A program made the translations under genes and the position numbers. The notes under the pieces are model-generated. The model had not been told where the DNA came from. It was given only the letters and a program-made list of their open reading frames with translations, and ran no database searches. Below are positions 38,298-47,256 of a stretch of 64,000 nt of DNA, piece after piece. The DNA is taken from the NCBI RefSeq assembly GCF_039523335.1, contig NZ_BAAAFC010000001.1, positions 2,480,001 to 2,544,000 of the forward strand. The letters run 5' to 3'. Numbering within the stretch: the stretch's first letter is position 1; every line of letters starts with the position of its first letter. The stretch comes from Marinobacter szutsaonensis. GTDB taxonomy: Bacteria > Pseudomonadota > Gammaproteobacteria > Pseudomonadales > Oleiphilaceae.

Positions 38298-38433
38298 GTT
38301 GCTCCCTGGTGCGCCTTGGCTAAGGTCTGGAAATTATTGTTAATAAAGGACTATAGCAACCGAAGGGGGAACTGGCCACGACAGGGGAGGGATGGCGGTC
38401 CGGAGGCCGCCATCATTAGAGGGCAGGGCAGGT

Positions 38434-40077
38434 TTACTGGTTCAGCGACTGGAAGATACTCTGGTTGCCGCAGGCGTCGCCGTTTTCATAGTCGGTGGTC
38501 ACCACGTTGTTTATCCAGTGGTTGAGCAGCTCCACCCCTTCGGCATGGGCCACGCTGCGGGCGATGGGCGGCATGCGCCGCTGGGGGTCGCTCTCGTCCG
38601 CCAGTCGGCAGGAAACAATCGAGCTGTCGGCATCCCCGGGTACCACGATGTGCTGACGGCCGCAGGAACCACCGCCGGTGGCGGTCGGCTTCTTGCAGAT
38701 ACCGTAGCCGGCGTCCACCTCACGGTAGTGATCGAGGTAGTAGCCGGTATTGGAGGCCGCCCCCCGGTCGTTATGGCAGTGCTGACAGTTCACCTCCAGG
38801 TACGCCCGCAGGCGGGCCTCCACATCGGCGTCGGAGCCGGCGGTTTCACCGCTGTCACCGGGAAGGTTCCAGTGGGGCAGGCGTTCGATGTTGGTGGCCA
38901 CGCCCCGGCCGTCGATCTGTAGGTCCGGCACATTGGTCAGGATGCCCTGATCCCGCCAGTACTTGAGCTGGTTCACCCGGGGGAACCCGCCTTGGCCCCG
39001 CGTGCCCATGAAGGCAGATTCCGGCGCGTAGGCACGATTCAGGTTGCGGGGTTTGGGGCCGATGGGGGCACTGCCGGATTCCACATCATCGTTACTGTGG
39101 CAGGTAATGCACTGGTTGGCGTTGGGAATGGCGTAGCTGTCGGTGCTGCCGGACAGTAACTTGCCAGTGGTCGGGTCCTGGTAATGCCAGCTCACGGCCC
39201 GGGTGCCGCCCCCGAGGGCCAGTTTTGCCACGGGGTTGCCTTCGCTGTCCTGCTCCCAGATGTAGGTGGGGCCATCCCAGAACGCCTTGCCGCTCTCGCT
39301 CACCCGCTTGATCAGAAGGCGGGTTTCCACCAGTTCCTCGGTTCCCCGGCTTTCATCGGTAAAGGCGAAGGTCTTGGCAATCACCGTGCCGGTGGGGAAG
39401 TGGATGGTGCCGTTTACGTTACTGCCGTCCTGGCCGTCCATGTAGACCGCCTTGGTGCCTGGTGGCACGAACGCGACCCGGTACTTGGTGGCGTAGTCGG
39501 AGAACAGTTTGCTGTTGAGCACGAACGGAACGCCACCGTCGTTGGGCATGCTGCGCGGATCCTGGGGATCGGCGAACAGGTTGTACTGGTCGAGTCGGGG
39601 GCAATTCACCGCCAGGGCGTCCCGGTTGATGCTGCCGGGTTTGCTTTTCCTGGAGCAGAGCTTGTTGACGTATTCTTCGCTCGGTGCCGGGTCAATGGTA
39701 CCGCTGGGTTCGAATGGCGGGATTTCCACGCGGGGCAATGGGGGCAGGATTGTGCCGAAACGCGCCTGGCAGTCGTGGACTGACTTGTCGGTGTCGGCCA
39801 CCACGCCGTCCAGGCCCTCCAGTACCGATTGCAGGCCTTCCAGCGTCAGGATGCTGGTGTCCTGCTCGGCCGCTGCCAGAACCAGCTCCAAGCCTTCGGT
39901 GCCATGGAAGTTCATGTAGGCCTGGCTGTCGGCAGACAGGTCGTTGTTATGGAAACAGGAGCCCCACTGGGGGAGCTTGCGCTCACCCTGGTCGTTGAAC
40001 TTATAGGCGTTGTAATGGCAGGACGGGTTCGGGTGTTCGTTGGTGTGGATCGGCTTGCCGTTTTCATCAGCGGGCAC
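38434..40077 (-). CDS. Diheme cytochrome-type protein lacking its own export signal
   Basis: A 547-residue reading frame resembling the HNE_0200-type conserved cytochrome family: FPSGTVIA-like region, TKYRVAFVPPGTKAVYMDG, and two CxxCH heme motifs (QCITCH and NCQHCH). It would need periplasmic heme attachment, yet the chain has no signal peptide; the first in-frame start is a GTG at 40077. It is in the same frame as the beta-helix lipoprotein upstream, separated only by the codons TAG CCG. The first 40 residues (PADENGKPIHTNEHPNPSCHY) look like a continuation of that protein. It is therefore either the back half of a fusion broken by an amber codon or a product of read-through. Confidence 0.65.
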   Translation of the reverse strand: MPADENGKPIHTNEHPNPSCHYNAYKFNDQGERKLPQWGSCFHNNDLSADSQAYMNFHGTEGLELVLAAAEQDTSILTLEGLQSVLEGLDGVVADTDKSVHDCQARFGTILPPLPRVEIPPFEPSGTIDPAPSEEYVNKLCSRKSKPGSINRDALAVNCPRLDQYNLFADPQDPRSMPNDGGVPFVLNSKLFSDYATKYRVAFVPPGTKAVYMDGQDGSNVNGTIHFPTGTVIAKTFAFTDESRGTEELVETRLLIKRVSESGKAFWDGPTYIWEQDSEGNPVAKLALGGGTRAVSWHYQDPTTGKLLSGSTDSYAIPNANQCITCHSNDDVESGSAPIGPKPRNLNRAYAPESAFMGTRGQGGFPRVNQLKYWRDQGILTNVPDLQIDGRGVATNIERLPHWNLPGDSGETAGSDADVEARLRAYLEVNCQHCHNDRGAASNTGYYLDHYREVDAGYGICKKPTATGGGSCGRQHIVVPGDADSSIVSCRLADESDPQRRMPPIARSVAHAEGVELLNHWINNVVTTDYENGDACGNQSIFQSLNQ

Positions 40078-40080
40078 CGG

Positions 40081-41439
40081 CTAGCCGTTGGCGTCCACCG
40101 GGTAGGGGCAGTCCGCGTCCAGCTCGTCCAGCAAGCCGTCCCAGACAATGTGGGCGCCCTTGCCTGGATTGGTGACGTTTTTCAGGCCGATCAGGGTGGG
40201 CAGCACGGTCTCCACCTGACCTTCCAGTAGCACTTTTTCGAAGTTGGGCGGAGGCAGGTCATAGCCGGAGTTGCGCATCACGTTGTTGTGAATATGCAGG
40301 CCCTCGGTATAGGGATCCAGCTTCTTGTCCGAGGTCTTGCCTTTGCCGTCGATCAGCTCGTAGCTGGTGTAGATCACCGCGGCGGTGCTGTGGTCCTCGA
40401 AGGTGTTGTTGAAGACCTCAATGTTGTCGTAGCCCAGGGTGATAAAGCCGGTACCGCGGGGTACGGCGGATACAAGGCCACTGTGGGCGAAGTTGTAGGT
40501 GTTGTTGTTCCGGGCCACGTTGTTGAGCATCACCGAGGTGTCGCCGTACTGGGTGATGTTCTCCAGATCATAGATCAGGAAGCCGCCGGTGTTGCACTCG
40601 GCCAGGTTGTTGTCGTATTCGCCGCCCTGGACATTCTCGATCTCGAAGCCCATGACATTATACACCGCCCGGCTGTTGCGGATGATGGCGGTGTTGGTCT
40701 GGCCGACGTAGATGCCGGCGTCGGATGCACCCACGGATTCGGAGTTATCCACCAGGATGTTCTCCGATTCCACCGGATAGATGCCGTAGCGGCCGCTGGC
40801 GGAGCTGGGGATGTAATCCGGGGTCGGGTCGCCCTCGTTCAACGGCGGAGTGGTGCATTGCACGTTGAGCCGGCTGCTGAAGTTGTCGGCGGTAATGGGT
40901 TCGCCGCCGCCGGACCAGATCGCCCGCACGTTCAGCAGCGTACCCCATTTCACGCCCATGAGCTTGAAGGCGTCGCCGGGGGAATCGGCAATGGTCAGGT
41001 CGCGCACGGTAATGCCTCGAACATTGAGGGCTTCCAGGCCGGTGACGTTGTCGCTGTCGCGGAACGACAGCACGGTCTCATCCTTGCCGCAGCCCTTGAT
41101 CAGGACATCTTCGGTGGCCTGGATCAGCAGGCCATGATTCAGTTCGAAGAAGCCACACCCGAATTCCAGGGTGTCTCCCGGTCGCAACTGGATCATGGCA
41201 CTGACCATCTCGTGGGTGGCTTCCGGTCCCGGTTCCACCCGGAACGTGCGCCCCTCACTGAAGCGTTCGACCTGGTTGCCGGCGACGTTGCTGTTGTCGC
41301 CGGCGGTGTCGCTGGCTGGCGCGGACTCCGAGGAACCACCGCCACCGAAACATCCGGTGAGCAGGAATGTGGCAGCCATTGCCAGAGTGAGACCAAGGTG
41401 CCCGCGTTGCAGACGAGTCTGGGTTTTTGTGAAAGTCAT
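40081..41439 (-). CDS. Parallel beta-helix lipoprotein
   Basis: A 452-residue lipoprotein with lipobox LLTGC, followed by a Gly/Ser linker. It has a right-handed beta-helix of about 20-residue rungs with many Asn/Gly turns (LNVRGITVRDLTIADSPGDAFKL, NTAIIRNSRAVYNVMGFEIENV, DNIEVFNNTFEDHSTAAVIY). Similar proteins are encoded beside HNE_0200-type cytochromes; substrate unknown. The ATG at 41439 follows CAGGAG, 16 bases after the previous stop. The frame ends in PYPVDANG and TAG, but the same frame continues open into the diheme protein, so the stop may be a mutation. Confidence 0.78.
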   Translation of the reverse strand: MTFTKTQTRLQRGHLGLTLAMAATFLLTGCFGGGGSSESAPASDTAGDNSNVAGNQVERFSEGRTFRVEPGPEATHEMVSAMIQLRPGDTLEFGCGFFELNHGLLIQATEDVLIKGCGKDETVLSFRDSDNVTGLEALNVRGITVRDLTIADSPGDAFKLMGVKWGTLLNVRAIWSGGGEPITADNFSSRLNVQCTTPPLNEGDPTPDYIPSSASGRYGIYPVESENILVDNSESVGASDAGIYVGQTNTAIIRNSRAVYNVMGFEIENVQGGEYDNNLAECNTGGFLIYDLENITQYGDTSVMLNNVARNNNTYNFAHSGLVSAVPRGTGFITLGYDNIEVFNNTFEDHSTAAVIYTSYELIDGKGKTSDKKLDPYTEGLHIHNNVMRNSGYDLPPPNFEKVLLEGQVETVLPTLIGLKNVTNPGKGAHIVWDGLLDELDADCPYPVDANG

Positions 41440-41455
41440 GGCTTTGCTCCTGTCC

Positions 41456-43419
41456 TTAAAGCGGGGCGCTTTCAATCCGTTCCCACATCCGCAGGTAGGC
41501 CTCGGCGGAGGTGAAAAGCTGGTTGATGGCTTCGTCGATCTGCTCGGGATCGGTGTCGCTGTTGCGGATCATGTCTTCGATCTGGTCCGGGTACAGGCCG
41601 TAATGGGCCACACCGCGCCCGTCGTAGAGGCTGAATTCCCGGTCACCGGTGCGCTGGATATCGAACCGGACCCGGCCATCGACAGAGGTGAACGGGTAGA
41701 GCCCGGCTTCATCTGCGGCGGTGCCGGGGTTGGCGGCCAGTTGGGCAATGCCGTTCACATCCGAGGCGAAGCCGGCACCACCGAAGGGGCCAACCTTGTG
41801 GCCATCCTTGCGCGGGCGGTTACCATCACGGGTCAGCTTGTGCACCCAGTCTTCCCGGGTGCCACCGAAAGAGGCGGTGATGCCGCCCTGGGAAGCGATG
41901 CGGTCACGGAGGGCTTCGGTGCCGCCCCAGCCGCCATGGCTGTTGATCACCGGGTAGTCCAGCGGCCGGGTGATTTCCAGGATCCGGGCCGCCGCCTTGC
42001 GGCTGATGTGATCGGTCTCGATCATCATCTTGCGACGCACCAGTTCCTTGATCAGGAAGTCGCCCAGGTCGCTCAGGCCACGGCGGTTACAGAGCTGGTC
42101 AGTGCCCCGGCGCGGGTCGAGGGCGGCCAGCTCCTCGGGGGTTTCCGGGAAGCGTTCGCCCAGGTAATCCATCTGGTAAAGCAGCTGGTCGATCAGACCA
42201 AAGGGCTGGAGCGTGGCGTTCTGATCCGGCTCTCCACCGGTATATTCGACGTTCTCCGGGCACTGTTCGAACTCAACGGGGTGGCCGGTTTCCAGCAGGT
42301 TGCCGGCATAGAGAACCGGGCCGATACCGATGCCGGTGGACAGGTCGGGCAGGTGACCACCGAAGGCGTTGTCGAACTTGTGGACCGGGAAGATGTTGCG
42401 CACACCCAGCTGGTAAAACTGATCCAGCCGCTCGACGATTTCCTCGCGAGTGCATTCGGCTACCCCGAGGAATTCTCCACACTTGAACACCTTGGACATT
42501 TCGATGCCGAGCACCACGGCCAGCTTGCCGTCTCCGATGACCTCGCGGGCCTGTCCGGGGCTGGTGACAATCCGGAACCAGCCTTCGCCCGGGCCACCGT
42601 GCTGGGCATCGATGTAATCCTGCATCTCGTACATGCGCTGGATCTGCAGCAGGATCGACTCCATCGGATCGCAGTCGTTCTTTTTCTGCGGGTTGATGCG
42701 GCAGAGAATCTCGTTATGTACCAGGTGGTTCACCAGGATCTTCATGCCTGCCAGGTGAGCCCGTTCCAGCCAGCGGTAATAGCTCTGGTGATGCTGGAGC
42801 GAGTTGTACCTCGGCCAGTCATTGAACGTGGGCCAGCCCTGGGTGTCGTGGGTGCCGATGCCGCTGGTGGCCAGTTCGACGAAACCGGTTGCACCCCACG
42901 GGCCGTGGACCGCTTCGCAGTCATGGAGAGCGTGGGTGACGCCAAAGCGGTGGAAAGGTGCGCCGTAGTTGACCCGGCCGCCGATAAATTCATAGGCGGA
43001 GATGTGGGAATGGGTGTCGACAAAGCCGAACACGTCGTCCTTGTCGATGCCCTGGATATTGCGGAAGCGGTCCACCTCTTTCAGGTAGGTGGCCGGTCCT
43101 TTCTCATCAAGGATGTCGGCGTTCAGTTCCGCTTCCGGATAGTCCTTGCAGCCCTTCGCTTCCCGCAGAGTAAAGAGGCCGGACTCATCAATTACGGAGG
43201 GGGAGGCCAGGGCCAGGCCGTCTTCGGTGGTTGTCAGCATCAGCCCTGTGACATCGGAGGCCAGGGTAAACACCGGCTCCGGCCCCGGCCGTTGTAGTTG
43301 CCAGACTGCCAGATCGCTGGGGGTATCGACCATGGCCAGTGCCGGATTGACGGTGGTCTCACCGATCTGGTCACCGGTGAACTCGAGGCTTTCGCCAATG
43401 GCACGCAGGGCATCCCCCA
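41456..43419 (-). pseudogene. M19-dipeptidase-like lipoprotein, 3' fragment after a frameshift
   Basis: The main body of an amidohydrolase-like protein. Metal and active-site motifs in M19 order are: FGFVDTHSHISAYEF, VVLGIEMSKVF, NIFPVHKFDNAFGG, MMIETDHISRKAA, YPVINSHGGWGG, and GFASDVNGIAQ. They match the membrane dipeptidase pattern of DxH, GIE, H, DxSH, SH and SD. The frame is open back to the seven-G tract at 43420-43426. There it joins the lipoprotein start in another frame, through residues reading PLGDALRAIGESLEFTGDQ. An internal ATG at 43333 could start a 625-residue product without a signal peptide, which would stay cytoplasmic. Function of the intact family is unproven. Confidence 0.7.
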
Positions 43420-43928
43420 GGGGGGGCGACCGGATCCAGGATCAGGTTGGTGGTGTCCCCGAGGCCGGCGACCAGGTAGCTGATTTCGCCAATGAAAGTG
43501 CCGGTGCCGTCGAGGAACTCCCCGGCCGGATCGCTGATGCCGAGCAGCTCAAAACTGCCCACTTCCCCGGCAGTGCGCTGGTAGTCGGACATCAACAGGT
43601 AGGCGCCCAGGCGCGTGGGCCGAAGCCGGAAGCCGGTGGCCTGATCCGAATCCGGGGTGACCGAATACCGGCCGGATTGCGGATCGGCAAGCAGGTAATG
43701 CCCTCCGGCCTCCAGGGTGTAACAGCCGTTGGCGACGTTGTAGCGATCAATTGTGGCGGTTTTCGCAAAGGTGTCCGTGTCGGGGGCAACGGCTGAATTC
43801 TCCGGCGCTGCCGCAGGTTCCTGGCCGGAGCTGGCGGCCGGGCTGTCGTCGGAGCCGCCACAACCGCTGATCAACAGGGTGCCGGCGAGCGCCCATACCA
43901 ATGTGGCGGGCCATTTGTTGTTATGCAT
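43371..43928 (-). pseudogene. M19-dipeptidase-like lipoprotein, 5' fragment before the frameshift
   Basis: It supplies the signal peptide and lipobox LLISGC, then an acidic linker and a small beta domain (GCYTLEAGGHYLLADPQSGRYSV; GIGDTTN-like GLGDTTNLILDPVAP). After LDPVAP the frame runs into 17 unrelated residues and stops at 43371. Removing one base from the seven-G run at 43420-43426 joins it smoothly to the hydrolase frame, giving one lipoprotein of roughly 820 residues. A true mutation, phase variation or a sequencing error would all look like this. It is the first gene of a three-gene lipoprotein operon, divergent from the B12 riboswitch. Confidence 0.7.
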
Positions 43929-44148
43929 GGGGACCTCTCATTCCATTCTTGTGCCGGCCGGGCCGGCAACTCGTTGTTATTGTTTGAAGTGGTTATCGGC
44001 ACCGGGGCCTCGAACCAAACGTGAGAGGTTGTAGCATGTGGCTAATAGTGTGACGGACATCACATCGGGCCATTTTTTGAGCTGCCGGATAATTGACGGA
44101 TTTCGTTGACCACTTTGCGGAGGGTTGCTAGCCTTGCCGCACTTTTTT

Positions 44149-44352
44149 CAGGTGTCCGTCGCGAAGCGCGACGGGTGAAACGGGAAATCGGTGAGCCTGG
44201 TTCGCCAGTGCAATTCCGATGCTGCCCCCGCAACGGTAAGCAGGAAAACGGCAATCAAATGCGCCACTGTGCCTCTGGCATGGGAAGGTGATTGTCCGGG
44301 AACCGCCAGGGTTCCGCCTGCAAGCCCGGAGACCGGCCTGGAAAAACACCCG
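44149..44352 (+). promoter_or_regulatory. Cobalamin (B12) riboswitch
   Basis: The B12 box AGCCCGGAGACCGGCC (44323-44338) matches the consensus exactly. The closing helix GGTGT (44151-44155) pairs with ACACC (44346-44350). The internal segments around GGTGAGCCTGGTTCGCCAGTG, GCTGCCCCCGCAACGGTAAG and GCCACTGTGCCTCTGGCATGGGAAGG are typical of the fold. No U-run follows, so it probably controls translation of btuB, about 130 bases downstream, by masking its ribosome binding site when adenosylcobalamin is bound. The remaining 43929-44148 holds the divergent promoters. Confidence 0.95.
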
Positions 44353-44485
44353 GAGTTGCGGTGGGCGGCTTGGGTGGGCGAATTCCGGTAGCTCCAGTCC
44401 CAATCCGTCTCCGCCTGCCCCCTGTCTTTTCCGCAACCGAAACCTGATTCCCGTGCGGGTGCGCGCGGTTTGCGGAGAAAGCCCT

Positions 44486-46333
44486 ATGTTGAAGTTTCCT
44501 TTTCCTGTCGTGATGGCCGGTGTGTCCATCGCTGCATTGCCATTGGCTGTGGCCGCCCAGTCCTCGGACGGTAAGGCCCTTGATCCGATTGTGGTGACTG
44601 CCACGCTGGGCCCGGATACCGTGGGCGAGAGCCTGTCGTCAGTGACCGTGATCGAGCAGGACGATATCGAGCGACAGCAGCCCGAGGAATTCCGTGATCT
44701 ACTCCGGGCACAGCCGGGCGTGAACGTGGTGTCCGATGGCAGCTATGGCAAGACCACCAGTGTCTTTCTGCGCGGTGCCGGAAGCTCCGGGACCGTCCTG
44801 CTTCTGGACGGTATCCGTCTGCGTTCTGCAACCGCCGGCATCCCCCCCTGGCAGTTCCTGCCACCAGATTTGATGGGTAAGGTCGAGGTGGTGCGCGGTG
44901 CCAAGAGTTCCCTTTATGGCGCTGACGCCGTTGGTGGTGTCATCCAGGCCTTTACCCTGAAGCCCGAGGCGGGCCGACAGGGCTGGGCGGAGGTATCCGG
45001 CGGGTCCCACGACACCCTGGGAACGTCGGTTGGTGTCGCCGGCCGGGAGGGTAATTCCTCCATCCTGGCCGGCGGTCTGTACTCGGATACCGACGGCACT
45101 GAACTGCGGGATGGTGGCGAGGACCGGGGCTTCCGTAATGCCGCCGGCCTGGCCAAAGTCGGCCATGACTTCGAGCAGGGCGGTGGTGTGGGTGTCACCA
45201 TGTTCCAGTCCCAGGGCAATACCGAATTCGAGGATGGCGACACCGACTTCATGATCCGGGCCGCCGGGCTCTATCTGGAAGCGGTGGCCAGCGATTACTG
45301 GCGCACGCGCATCCAGTTCTCGGAAGCCCGTGACGAGCAGGAAACCTTTGGTTCTTACCCCAGTGTCTTCGACACCGTGTCCCGTTCAGCCCGCTGGGAA
45401 AATACCCTGACGGCTGGTGTCCATGAACTGGTGCTCGGTTCGGAGTTCATGGTCGATGAGGTGGACGGTACTAGCCAGTTTGCAGAGGACAGTCGCACCA
45501 ATGCCGCCGTTTTCGGCCAGGCCCGCCTCAATTTCGATGCCACCGATGTGATGTTCAGCATGCGTCTGGATGACAACGAAGCCTACGGCAAGGAAGAAAC
45601 CGGCGGCATCGCCCTGGGCCACCAGTTCAATCGTTCCCACCGCCTGCGCCTGAGCTACGCCACATCGTTCAGGGCGCCGACGTTCAATGATCTGTACCTG
45701 GAAGTGCCTTCGGATTTCGGAAGCTACTTCGGTAACCCGGATCTGGATGCGGAGAAAGGCGAGATGGTCGAAGTCGGTTTTTCCGGGCGGTATGACTCCT
45801 GGTTCTGGGATGTGGCGGTCTACCAGAATGACGTGGAGGACCTGATCACCTACGTGTCCGACCCGGTAACCTTCGACGGCACCATGGAGAACGTGGAAAC
45901 CGCCAGAATCCGTGGTATCGAACTGTCTTCCGGGTTCCAGACCACGGACTGGGATATCAACGCGGCAATCACTTACGCCGATACCGAGAACCGGGATACC
46001 GGCAAGCGCTTGCCCCGACGGGCCGAGAAGAACATCCGGCTGGATGTCGACCGGCTGTTTGATGCCTGGTCGGTGGGGGCCAGCGTCATCGCCGAAAGCG
46101 ATCGCTACAATGATGCCGGCAACACGACCTTGCTGGCCGGTTATGGCACCATGGATCTGCGGGCGGCGTGGGAATTCCTGCCGGGGTGGTCCGCCGGTCT
46201 GAAGGTAGCCAACGTGTTTGACCGTCGGTACGCCACCAGCCTCGGCTATGACAGCACAACCTTCGAGCCCTTCGAATACCTGGCGGCTGGCCGGACCTAC
46301 ATGGCCTCGGTACGCTATGATTTCCGCCAGTAA
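44486..46333 (+). CDS. btuB: TonB-dependent vitamin B12 receptor
   Basis: A 615-residue outer-membrane receptor. A signal peptide (about 1-24) and a TonB box-like LDPIVVTAT are followed by a plug domain (VTVIEQDDIERQQPEEFRDLLRAQPGVNVVSDG, VEVVRGAKSSLYGADAVGGVI). A 22-strand barrel ends in MASVRYDFRQ. It takes up cobalamin using energy from TonB. The ATG at 44486 follows CGGAG and lies behind the B12 riboswitch; the frame is open upstream but that part is the riboswitch. It is followed by btuF, btuC and btuD. Confidence 0.93.
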   Translation: MLKFPFPVVMAGVSIAALPLAVAAQSSDGKALDPIVVTATLGPDTVGESLSSVTVIEQDDIERQQPEEFRDLLRAQPGVNVVSDGSYGKTTSVFLRGAGSSGTVLLLDGIRLRSATAGIPPWQFLPPDLMGKVEVVRGAKSSLYGADAVGGVIQAFTLKPEAGRQGWAEVSGGSHDTLGTSVGVAGREGNSSILAGGLYSDTDGTELRDGGEDRGFRNAAGLAKVGHDFEQGGGVGVTMFQSQGNTEFEDGDTDFMIRAAGLYLEAVASDYWRTRIQFSEARDEQETFGSYPSVFDTVSRSARWENTLTAGVHELVLGSEFMVDEVDGTSQFAEDSRTNAAVFGQARLNFDATDVMFSMRLDDNEAYGKEETGGIALGHQFNRSHRLRLSYATSFRAPTFNDLYLEVPSDFGSYFGNPDLDAEKGEMVEVGFSGRYDSWFWDVAVYQNDVEDLITYVSDPVTFDGTMENVETARIRGIELSSGFQTTDWDINAAITYADTENRDTGKRLPRRAEKNIRLDVDRLFDAWSVGASVIAESDRYNDAGNTTLLAGYGTMDLRAAWEFLPGWSAGLKVANVFDRRYATSLGYDSTTFEPFEYLAAGRTYMASVRYDFRQ

Positions 46334-46362
46334 GGGCCTGAGGGAGGCTGCGTGACCTGGTC

Positions 46363-47256
46363 ATGAGGGCAATCCGTTTATTGATTACAGTGGTAGCTGT
46401 TCTGGGACTGGCGCTGACGGCGTCAGTGTCCGCTGCCGACCTGTGTGCAACCGATGCCCTCGATCGTGACGTCTGCCTGCGTGAGCCTGCCCGCCGGGTT
46501 GTCTCTCTCTCCCCGGGCGCCACGGAACTGCTGTTCTCCGCCGGCGCCGGCGACTCGGTGGTCGCCGTCAGTGCTTGGAGCGATTATCCGCCGCAGGCGG
46601 CGGAGCTGCCGCAGGTGGGCGACAGCAATCGCCTTGATCTCGAAGCCATCGTCAGCCTGAAGCCGGATCTGGTGGTGGCCTGGACCGACGGTAATTCCCG
46701 GGCCCAGCTGGATCGCCTCGCCAATCTCGGTGTGCCGGTGTTCTGGCTTGCTCCCCGGGAGTTCGAGGACATTGCCGGGGCAGTGGAAACCTTGGGCCGG
46801 CTGACCGGCCATACGCCGGTTGCTGAACGCTCGGTGACGGAGTTTCGGGCAGGTATTTCCACGTTGCAGGCAACCTACCGGGATTCGGCTCCGGTGCGGG
46901 TTTTCTACCAGGTCTGGCATCAGCCGCTGATGACGGTTAACGGCGACGAGCTGATCAGCAAGGCCATTACCCTGTGTGGCGGCCGCAATGTGTTTGCCGA
47001 TCTGCCCAGGCTGGTGCCCCGGATCTCCGTGGAAACGGTGCTGGCTGCCGACCCGGAGGCAATCGTCACCGCCGGGCGTGGTGACTCCGATCACGACTGG
47101 CTTGCAAGCTGGCAGAGCTATCCATCCGTTACCGCCGTGGCCCGCGATAATCTATTCCTTGTGTCCCCTTCGCTTCTGCAACGTCCCACCTTCCGCATGC
47201 TGGAAGGTGCCCGGGAGTTGTGCGGCATCCTGGAGCAGGCCCGTGCCCGTCTCTGA
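46363..47256 (+). CDS. btuF: Periplasmic cobalamin-binding protein
   Basis: A 297-residue protein. A signal peptide (1-24) precedes a helical-backbone binding protein of the BtuF/FecB class: RRVVSLSPGATELLFSAGAGDSVVAVSAWSDYPPQA, then LDLEAIVSLKPDLVVAWTDGNS and VFYQVWHQPLMTVNGDELIS. It delivers B12 from BtuB to the BtuCD importer. It starts 29 bases after btuB, and its 3' end overlaps the btuC start by 14 bases. Confidence 0.92.
   Translation: MRAIRLLITVVAVLGLALTASVSAADLCATDALDRDVCLREPARRVVSLSPGATELLFSAGAGDSVVAVSAWSDYPPQAAELPQVGDSNRLDLEAIVSLKPDLVVAWTDGNSRAQLDRLANLGVPVFWLAPREFEDIAGAVETLGRLTGHTPVAERSVTEFRAGISTLQATYRDSAPVRVFYQVWHQPLMTVNGDELISKAITLCGGRNVFADLPRLVPRISVETVLAADPEAIVTAGRGDSDHDWLASWQSYPSVTAVARDNLFLVSPSLLQRPTFRMLEGARELCGILEQARARL

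Noticed and set aside
38391..38414. Terminator hairpin after the diheme gene
   Set aside because: A short ATGGCGG/CCGCCAT stem exists but has no T-run on either strand.
36726..38525. 599-residue plus-strand frame opposite the DUF294 gene
   Set aside because: Antisense shadow; domain motifs are all on the minus strand.
41171..43297. 708-residue plus-strand frame opposite the M19-like gene
   Set aside because: Shadow of the third-position GC bias; the minus strand carries clear metal-site motifs.
46976..47242. N-terminal extension of btuC
   Set aside because: It lies wholly within btuF in another frame; the GTG at 47243 has a ribosome binding site and gives the normal permease length.
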